A stretch of 64,000 bases of DNA. It comes from Euryarchaeota archaeon (lineage in GTDB: Archaea > Thermoplasmatota > SW-10-69-26 > JACQPN01). The stretch covers positions 29,688 to 93,687 of the forward strand of contig JACQPN010000007.1 in the NCBI GenBank assembly GCA_016207515.1, in the 5' to 3' direction. Position numbers and translations under genes: made by a program. Shown piece after piece: positions 58,185-64,000 of this stretch (position 1 is its first letter; every line of letters begins with the position of its first letter). The notes beneath the pieces are model-generated. The model ran no database searches, had not been told where the DNA came from, and was given only the letters and a program-made list of their open reading frames with translations.

Positions 58185-59330
58185 TCACAGTAGACTCTCT
58201 ATCGGCGCCCCGCCCTGTAAGAACCCCTCTAGTTCCAGCGTCGCTTCCCACTCCGTTTTGCACTCGCAAGCGAGCGGCATGAGCAACGTCCGGTCCTGGG
58301 TGACGGAGAACTTGGCTATGGCGTGCAAGACGCGCTCGTCGCACTCTCCGCAGTTGTGGGCACCTCGCTTGGTGCCGCCGCCGACGATGTCGCTTTGCAC
58401 TCGTTTCGCGCCCGTTTTCGCCTGCGGGTTCGCCACAAGACTCGCCTCCTTCAGGATCTCGACGACGCTCCAGAGCCACGGCGGCCTGTACTCCTTCCTC
58501 CTGAACAGTCGCTCGACGAGGGTGTTCTTCTGGACGTTGCAGGGATTGAAAGAGATCGTCTTCGAATGGGGGGCCGCGAGCCTAGCGGTGTCTATGCAGT
58601 CGAGCATCGCTTCCCGCTCCGTGAGGAAAGGCGGTTTCACGAGGATGTAGGCCTTGATGCCCGTCCCGGTCTCATCGGCGACCTTCGCGGCCTCGACGAA
58701 GTGCGGGAAACGGAAGTCCTTGTTCACAGAGTACTGCTCGACGGCGTCGCTTGCCGATTCTAGGCCGATCGCGACCTCGAAGGACGGCACTTGGAGCGCC
58801 CCGCCGTCGCGGGATTTGAGCGTGCGCATGACGCGCCCGACGTTCTCCGCTGTCACGAATTGGGCCTGCGCCTCCACGATGAGTTTCTTGACCGTCGCGG
58901 GCACCCGCGCCATGATCGCCTCTTGCGCTTCGGGGTGGACCTCGGTCGGATCGAGGAAACTTCCCGACGTGTATATCTTGAGTATCTCCTGGCCCCGGTA
59001 GGCCTCCGCGAGCGCTGATTCCATCTGGGCGACGAAGTCCGCCGTCGAGACTTTCACCATGAGGCTGTCGTTCACGTAACCGCACATGGAGCAACCCGAG
59101 TGGAGCGCCCACGCGCACCCGCGTGTTGCGAGGATGATGACGAGGGCCTTCGCCTCGACGTCCTCGACACGATCGTCTTGTTCCCAGACCTTGGTCGCCC
59201 TTGTGCGACCTGCCGGGTCGGGTCGGAAGTAGCGGATCTGGCGGATGACCTGTTGGAGTTGGCGCGACTCGCCGACACCCGCCACGGCGTGCCCCTGCGA
59301 ATCGTCCGACTCTGCGGCCGTGATGGCCAT
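58185..59330 (-). CDS. raSEA: Archaeosine synthase radical SAM subunit RaSEA
   Basis: Radical SAM protein of 381 residues. The cluster cysteines are in TRGCAWALHSGCSMCGY, with Cys-x7-Cys-x2-Cys spacing typical of this group rather than Cys-x3-Cys-x2-Cys. FEVAIGLES and ISFNPCNVQKNTLVE are further family landmarks, and a Cys pair sits in NCGECDE near the C-terminus. RaSEA cleaves the lysine adduct left by ArcS on preQ0-modified tRNA G15 to give archaeosine. The gene begins 10 bp after arcS, so the two subunits share an operon. Confidence 0.88.
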   Translation of the reverse strand: MAITAAESDDSQGHAVAGVGESRQLQQVIRQIRYFRPDPAGRTRATKVWEQDDRVEDVEAKALVIILATRGCAWALHSGCSMCGYVNDSLMVKVSTADFVAQMESALAEAYRGQEILKIYTSGSFLDPTEVHPEAQEAIMARVPATVKKLIVEAQAQFVTAENVGRVMRTLKSRDGGALQVPSFEVAIGLESASDAVEQYSVNKDFRFPHFVEAAKVADETGTGIKAYILVKPPFLTEREAMLDCIDTARLAAPHSKTISFNPCNVQKNTLVERLFRRKEYRPPWLWSVVEILKEASLVANPQAKTGAKRVQSDIVGGGTKRGAHNCGECDERVLHAIAKFSVTQDRTLLMPLACECKTEWEATLELEGFLQGGAPIESLL

Positions 59331-59340
59331 CTTGCCAGGT

Positions 59341-61149
59341 TCAGGCGTGGTGCCTCACCTCCACGGCCTCGCCGCGCCCGGCCTCGCGCATGTCGCGCCC
59401 GCACATGAGCGCCTTTCCAGAGGCCCTGACCTCGCCCTTGTGATGGACGACGACCTCGTCGCCGACACGGATGTCGTCGGTCGCGTCCTTTATGCCGACG
59501 GCGAACACGCTGCCCTTCGGCCGGAAGTCCTCGATCTCGACGCAATACGTCTTCGCATCAAGGAGCGACTTCGCGCCATCCATCGTGAGCGAGATGCCGG
59601 CCCGCTCTGGGACAAGCATCCCGACTTGGGTGCGGCCTTTCATGATCTTCAACATCGGATAGCGCCCCATCACCTGCGCGCCCTCCATGACATCGGCGCC
59701 GGCTTCGCCGAATTGGAACAAGGCGCGCGAGCGCATCTGCGCCGCCTCACGCTGGTAAGGACCGACCCGTGCCACCTCTTTGAGGGCGTCGTTGAGCGCC
59801 ATTTCGAGACTTCCCAAGGATGCCGGGGACAACGGGTCGTCGTCTCTCGTCGTGTAGGCGACGTCGGCACCCGCGTCCTTCACGAACGATTCCTCGGTCG
59901 CTCCCAAGTGGGCGATGACCCGTCCGTACTTGTGGTCGAGCATCGTCCGCACCGACGAGGCGACCATGTCCCGTTCGTCCCGGTCCCAGTGGCCCGTCAC
60001 GGGAAGGTCATACGAGTTCGCCGGATAGTAGAGTTCGAGTTCCATGGGGACGACACCGAGCGGCGACGTTACCACGGAGAGGTGCAACGCGCTCGCGTTC
60101 GGGATGCGTTCCAGGACACGCCGGATCGCCTTGTGCGTGCGTGAAGTGGAGTAGGGTTTCCGGGCGGAGCACGGGATGAAGAGGAGAACGCTGGCGGTGT
60201 TCGGCGGAGCGTAACGGTCCCGAAGGCGATTGCGGAACCGCGCCACCTCGGGCCGCGTCATGCTCTCCTTCGACGTGGCGAAGAGCCTGGTCTTTCTCGC
60301 AGTCGGGGCTTTCTCCTCGAAGAAGCCATAGGCCTCGAGGTCGAAGAGGCGCAATGTGGCTGCGAGTTCAGGCGTCGAGCGGCACCTCATCTCGACGAGT
60401 TCGCGCAGTTTGCCTGCGCGCGTGGCTTCGCGCGCTTTCACGAGTTCGAGGCGTTGCGCCTCGTAGTTGTGGGCCTTGAGTTCCGCGGGGCCGCGTCCTC
60501 CCGAGGAGCAGCTTTCGCAGAGGCACGGCAACTCGGTGAGCGTCGAATATTGGAGTGCGCCCTCTGGCGTGAGATACTGTCCCCTGACGCTAGCGTAGGC
60601 CACCATCACCGAGTCGAAGAGGTCGACGCCCGCGTAGGCGAGGATCGCCATCTCGTTGGGGAGACCGCAACCGGGGGCGTAAAGGAGGCCGCCTGCCGCT
60701 TGGCGGCGCGCGGCGACCACCGCGGGGACGAAGTTCCGCGGGTCTTGGAGGGACGCGCGTGCACCGGTCCAGACATTCACCTCCCGGGATAGGCCGCCGG
60801 AGACCGGGAGCAACGTGAGTCCGGGCCCAGCGTTGCCGGCGCTGTGCTCGACGACCTCTTTTTCCATCTTGGCGGCGATGCTCGGGGCGAAGGCGAGTTC
60901 GGGCGGTATTGTGACCGCGGCGCCGGGCGACGGCCCCGTGTGCCGATACACCGAACCCGTCTCTTGGAGCCAGATCGCGTCCCCCTCGGGCTTTGACTCA
61001 GAGACGACGACGTGAGCATCCTTCGGCGGTCGGATGCCTGGCGTGGACGCGTGGATCACTGCGGGGGTCGGTACGGTCTTCCCGCCGATCTCCCACCTGC
61101 CGATCCTCAAGGCACCGTCGCGTCCTACGGCCGTGAACACGCGTTCCAC
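59341..61149 (-). CDS. arcS: Archaeosine synthase alpha subunit ArcS
   Basis: TGT-paralogue of 602 residues. The N-terminal TGT-like barrel keeps a zinc site (PCLCESCSSG and a downstream His). The ArcS-specific core motif is PCSARKPYSTSRTHK, and the C-terminal PUA domain (about 525-600) has VGDEVVVHHKGEVRASGKAL. ArcS attaches lysine to preQ0 in tRNA, and RaSEA completes the reaction. The start given is GTG at 61149; box A spacing suggests GTG at 61140 for a leaderless mRNA. Confidence 0.9.
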   Translation of the reverse strand: MERVFTAVGRDGALRIGRWEIGGKTVPTPAVIHASTPGIRPPKDAHVVVSESKPEGDAIWLQETGSVYRHTGPSPGAAVTIPPELAFAPSIAAKMEKEVVEHSAGNAGPGLTLLPVSGGLSREVNVWTGARASLQDPRNFVPAVVAARRQAAGGLLYAPGCGLPNEMAILAYAGVDLFDSVMVAYASVRGQYLTPEGALQYSTLTELPCLCESCSSGGRGPAELKAHNYEAQRLELVKAREATRAGKLRELVEMRCRSTPELAATLRLFDLEAYGFFEEKAPTARKTRLFATSKESMTRPEVARFRNRLRDRYAPPNTASVLLFIPCSARKPYSTSRTHKAIRRVLERIPNASALHLSVVTSPLGVVPMELELYYPANSYDLPVTGHWDRDERDMVASSVRTMLDHKYGRVIAHLGATEESFVKDAGADVAYTTRDDDPLSPASLGSLEMALNDALKEVARVGPYQREAAQMRSRALFQFGEAGADVMEGAQVMGRYPMLKIMKGRTQVGMLVPERAGISLTMDGAKSLLDAKTYCVEIEDFRPKGSVFAVGIKDATDDIRVGDEVVVHHKGEVRASGKALMCGRDMREAGRGEAVEVRHHA

Positions 61150-61161
61150 AGAGGCTCATTC

Positions 61162-61170
61162 GTTATAAAC
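61162..61170 (-). promoter_or_regulatory. Box A of the archaeosine operon
   Basis: GTTTATAAC on the - strand. The usual spacing places transcription initiation at about 61140, where a GTG in the arcS frame is found. Confidence 0.65.
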
Positions 61171-61181
61171 CAAGTGGGGGG

Positions 61182-62270
61182 CTATCCTTTCTTCTTGAAA
61201 AGGCCGCCTAACCGTTTCTTTCCAGGCTCCTCGCCCGGCTCGTCCGACGTGGCCTCGTCGATGCCCGACTCGACGACCGGCGGCTCTTGATTCGGGGCTT
61301 TCTTCTTCCCGAACGGAAGTTTCACCTTGGGAACGGCCAAGCGCCGTTTTTCCCCGGTTGGAGGGGTCTCACCGACCGCTGCTTCTTCCGTCGGACCTTC
61401 CACGGGAGCCGAAGGCTCCGCTTGTGCTTTCTTCTTCCCGAAAGGAAGGCTCATCTTCGGGACGCCGAGTTTCTTCGCCGGCGTCGGCCTTGCCGATCCG
61501 CTTGGTACTTCCGGGGGCGCTTCACTCACGGTCATGGCGCCGGATCCCTCGGTCGCGGAGGGCCCGGCGGGTTCGGATATCTCTAGGGAAATGTCGGCGT
61601 CGGAAGCGGCCGGGGGCTCGGGCCCGGCGGGGGCTCCAAGACCCGCAAGGGAACCGCCCTCGCGCGTCGGAAGCCTCCCCAACCTATCCTCGTCGATGCG
61701 GCGATCGTCCACTTCGGCCGTTATCTCGTCGATGGTGCGCACCTTCTCGCCAGCCATGATTACGATCGTCTTCACTTCCTCACCGTCCTTCTCGTAGACG
61801 ACCTCAACGACCTCGCCCTGCGACGTCCTGTACTTCACGTCCGCCTTGAGGATCTGCGCGTCAAGGTGCGCCGAGATGTGGCCGCGCTCGTGGGCCGTGA
61901 GGACCCGCATCGGATACTGCTTCGCCATCGGTTTGTCGTATGCCCGGCTGACGACGCGTTGCGCGCCTTCCGTCGCTTCTTTGCGGACGGCGAAGGCTGC
62001 CGACGGTGGGGCGCCCGTTATCGAACGGGCGGCCAACCGGTCCACCTCGCTCTCGATCTCCGTCAGTGAATGGAACGTGGTCTTACGCCAGGCCCGTTCG
62101 AAGAAGTCGACCTCGCCGCCCTTTGCGGAGAGTTCCGCCTCCAGGCGTGTCTTCTCCTCGCGAGTGAGCCGCGACGCCTCGAACGTGCCGAGGACCTCGG
62201 ACGTCTCGTCGCGGATCTCGCGCTTGAGTCGCGGCGTGGTCTTCACGCTCGAAGAGGATTCCTCGGCCAT
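61182..62270 (-). CDS. Uncharacterised protein with repeated basic LPFGKKK segments
   Basis: Predicted protein of 362 residues. The first 200 residues look folded, with charged helices (TREEKTRLEAELSAKGGEV) and a beta-rich segment (EVVEVVYEKDGEEVKTIVIM). From about 205 on it is low-complexity, rich in Pro, Ala, Glu and Ser, with a recurring basic segment: VPKMSLPFGKKKA, then VPKVKLPFGKKKA, and a final LGGLFKKKG. No signal peptide or membrane helix is visible. Such tails may bind nucleic acid, membranes or a partner; I do not recognise the family. A box A-like element lies about 30 nt upstream of the ATG. Confidence 0.65.
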   Translation of the reverse strand: MAEESSSSVKTTPRLKREIRDETSEVLGTFEASRLTREEKTRLEAELSAKGGEVDFFERAWRKTTFHSLTEIESEVDRLAARSITGAPPSAAFAVRKEATEGAQRVVSRAYDKPMAKQYPMRVLTAHERGHISAHLDAQILKADVKYRTSQGEVVEVVYEKDGEEVKTIVIMAGEKVRTIDEITAEVDDRRIDEDRLGRLPTREGGSLAGLGAPAGPEPPAASDADISLEISEPAGPSATEGSGAMTVSEAPPEVPSGSARPTPAKKLGVPKMSLPFGKKKAQAEPSAPVEGPTEEAAVGETPPTGEKRRLAVPKVKLPFGKKKAPNQEPPVVESGIDEATSDEPGEEPGKKRLGGLFKKKG

Positions 62271-62296
62271 TGTGGTGGAAAACGGGTTGGCTACAC

Positions 62297-62304
62297 TTAG
62301 AAGT
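62297..62304 (-). promoter_or_regulatory. Box A-like element for the LPFGKKK protein
   Basis: CTTCTAAG on the - strand, centred about 30 nt before the ATG at 62270. The match is weak. Confidence 0.35.
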
Positions 62305-62328
62305 TTGCAATGGAGAGGCCCGATCCGC

Positions 62329-64000
62329 CTATCTGAGGTAGATGACGGTGCTCCGGTCGACGCCGTCCCCGAAGTCCGCCCAGATCAAGTACTGGCCCTT
62401 GGCCACGCGCGAATCGTCCCAATCGAACACGTACTGGCCGGTCCCGCTGGATTCGCGTTCCTGGCCGCCCGGCTTGTCGCCTTTGAACCGGAAGAAATTG
62501 TCCGTCACCGCTTTGGAGGAAGACACGCCAGGCTGGGTCGCTCCAAGCGCTCCGCCCACCATTTCGGCATAATAGAACCGCGCCTTGGGGTCGGTCTTAG
62601 CCGCGCAGTCACCCTCCAGCCTGAACTTCACCGAGAGCTGGTTGCGGTCGAAGACATTCGTCTTGTGGCCGGCGTCGGTCCCCGGCTTGATGTTCTTGAT
62701 CGGCGAGAGGAACCCAGACCATGGGCAGGCGGACACCGAGGCCACCGTCACCGTGAAACTGCCGGTGACGCTGCGCCCGAACGCGTCGCTCGCGCTGCAG
62801 GTGACGGTCGTCGTGCCGATCGGGAAGGTGGAACCCGAGGAAGGAGTACACGTGACTGATAGTGACGAACCCGTCCAATCGGACGCCGTGGCCGAGAAGG
62901 ACACTTGGGTCCCGTTCGGGGCACCCGCATCGACCGTCATCGACGCTGGGACGAGGATGGTCGGGGGCGGGGGCAAGTAGACGACGACCTCGAAAGAGAC
63001 TTCCGCGGTGTTCCCGTGGGCGTCGGTCGAAACGCACGTGACGAGCGTCGTACCGACCGGGAACGAGAATCCGGACGCTGGGGAACATGATACGGGGTCC
63101 TCCACGTCCACGATGTCGCTCGCCAGGGCAGGATAGGAGACCATCGCCCCCGAGAGGCCCGACGCGATGACCGAGACGGACGATGGGACGCTGATGACCG
63201 GGGGCGTCGTGTCGACGACGATTATCTCGAAGAGGGCCCGCACGCTCTGGCCGAGCGAATCGATGGCGCTGCACCCGACGATGGTAGTCCCAAGGGCGAA
63301 AAGCGAACCCGAGGCGGGGAAGCAGTCCGTTGGCAATGCCCCGTCAAGGAGGCTTGATGCGCTGGCGACGTAATCGACATACGCTCCGCCGGGCCCGGTG
63401 GCTTCGACGACCATGGGCGCCGGGACGGTTATCGTAGGCGGCGGGGGAGGCGGCGGGAAGTCACCTGCAAGGACAGTCACGGTGAATCCTCCGATGGCGA
63501 CGTTCCCATGCGAGTCGGTGGTGGCACACGTGACCAAGGTCTCTCCAACGGGGAAAGTCGAGCCGGAGGCTGGCGCGCACTCGACCGGGACGGGTCCATC
63601 CTTGTCGTCGATGGCGGCCGCCGTGTAGCCAACTGCGGCCCCTGCTGGGCCCGTCGCCGGCACCGTGATCGATGGCGGCACGTCGAGGAACGGCGGAAGG
63701 TTGTCGCCCGGTGGAAGGACGATCGTCGGGGGCGTGTCGGGCGCATCCGGCGGCGGGAGGACGGTGACCGTGAAACTCAATTCGGCCGTCCCGCCGAGGC
63801 TGTCGGTGACGGCGCAGATTACGGTCGTGACACCCACGGGGAAGAGGCTTCCGGAAGGCGGGAAGCAGGTCGGGACAAGGCTACCTTCCAACGGAGACCC
63901 GGCCGCGACCGCGAAATTCACGTTCGCCCCCGACGGCGAGGTCGCGACCACCGTGATGCCGGACGGGCCGCTTATCGACGGCGGCGGTGGGGGCGGGAAG
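62329..64000 (-). CDS. HYR-repeat surface protein, C-terminal part (5' end outside window)
   Basis: The frame is open to the right edge, so only the C-terminal 557 or so residues are seen. Five HYR-type immunoglobulin-like repeats of about 75-95 residues are visible, each with a Cys pair and the cores FPVGxTxVTC and S/TDxxGN-like turns (for example TFPVGETLVTC, SFPVGTTLVTC, TFPIGTTTVTC). Proline-rich linkers join them. The last 140 residues form a different domain ending FGDGVDRSTVIYLR. HYR proteins act in extracellular adhesion. Signal peptide and any catalytic domain lie outside the window. Confidence 0.82.
   Translation of the reverse strand, partial: FPPPPPPSISGPSGITVVATSPSGANVNFAVAAGSPLEGSLVPTCFPPSGSLFPVGVTTVICAVTDSLGGTAELSFTVTVLPPPDAPDTPPTIVLPPGDNLPPFLDVPPSITVPATGPAGAAVGYTAAAIDDKDGPVPVECAPASGSTFPVGETLVTCATTDSHGNVAIGGFTVTVLAGDFPPPPPPPTITVPAPMVVEATGPGGAYVDYVASASSLLDGALPTDCFPASGSLFALGTTIVGCSAIDSLGQSVRALFEIIVVDTTPPVISVPSSVSVIASGLSGAMVSYPALASDIVDVEDPVSCSPASGFSFPVGTTLVTCVSTDAHGNTAEVSFEVVVYLPPPPTILVPASMTVDAGAPNGTQVSFSATASDWTGSSLSVTCTPSSGSTFPIGTTTVTCSASDAFGRSVTGSFTVTVASVSACPWSGFLSPIKNIKPGTDAGHKTNVFDRNQLSVKFRLEGDCAAKTDPKARFYYAEMVGGALGATQPGVSSSKAVTDNFFRFKGDKPGGQERESSGTGQYVFDWDDSRVAKGQYLIWADFGDGVDRSTVIYLR

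Overview
The window is GC-rich archaeal chromosome. The informational genes are diagnostic: transcription factor E, aIF5A with its hypusine-site motif, the archaeosine pair ArcS/RaSEA, tRNA methyltransferase Trm56, CTP-dependent riboflavin kinase and a NOG1-like GTPase. TATA-type box A elements lie about 26 nt upstream of many start codons, and several of those genes look leaderless, often with GTG or TTG starts. A high-GC member of Thermoplasmatota is the best guess for the lineage, but that placement is inference from general gene content. I saw no tRNA, rRNA, CRISPR array, insertion sequence or prophage.

Region 1-29 kb is mainly a surface-glycan locus. On the + strand, a sugar epimerase (cut by the left edge), an acetyltransferase, a DegT aminotransferase and a Gfo/Idh dehydrogenase form a coupled operon that looks like a Wbp-type pathway for a 2,3-diamino sugar acid. 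A zinc-ribbon-containing epimerase (4.0-5.0 kb) faces it. Next come secreted proteins: a tandem pair of LamG-fold proteins and a 2166-residue subtilisin-like protein carrying two Kelch propellers and eight FN3 domains. From 14 to 25 kb, on the - strand, lie six glycosyltransferases, an AsnB-type amidotransferase, a methyltransferase and the heptose enzymes GmhA and GmhB. On the + strand at 25.6-28.8 kb are a Wzx-like flippase and two further family 2 glycosyltransferases, one DPM1-like.

Region 29-37.5 kb holds housekeeping genes: TFE, Trm56, an HTH protein with riboflavin kinase, the NOG1-like GTPase, an ArsR regulator, a LarE-like sulfur transferase, a thioredoxin-like lipoprotein, a Bcp-type peroxiredoxin, a TfoX-N protein and a SulP transporter.

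Region 37.5-45.4 kb encodes, on the - strand, a membrane complex homologous to hydrogenase-4/complex I. All four [NiFe]-ligand positions of its large subunit are replaced, so it belongs with the energy-converting hydrogenase-related (Ehr) complexes rather than with hydrogenases. A universal stress protein gene sits inside the operon, and the small subunit is fused to an N-terminal 2[4Fe-4S] ferredoxin.

At 45.6-47.1 kb an FTR1 iron permease and a DtxR-family regulator are divergent. Between them is a perfect 20-bp palindrome and a degenerate second copy, a likely iron-responsive operator.

Region 47-64 kb contains an M28 peptidase lipoprotein, PyrF, aIF5A, two divergent lipoproteins of unknown function, a UDP-sugar dehydrogenase, an orphan m4C-type DNA methyltransferase overlapping a PfkB kinase tail to tail, a GT-C-like membrane protein, the archaeosine operon, an uncharacterised protein with repeated basic segments, and the C-terminal part of an HYR-repeat surface protein that runs off the right edge.
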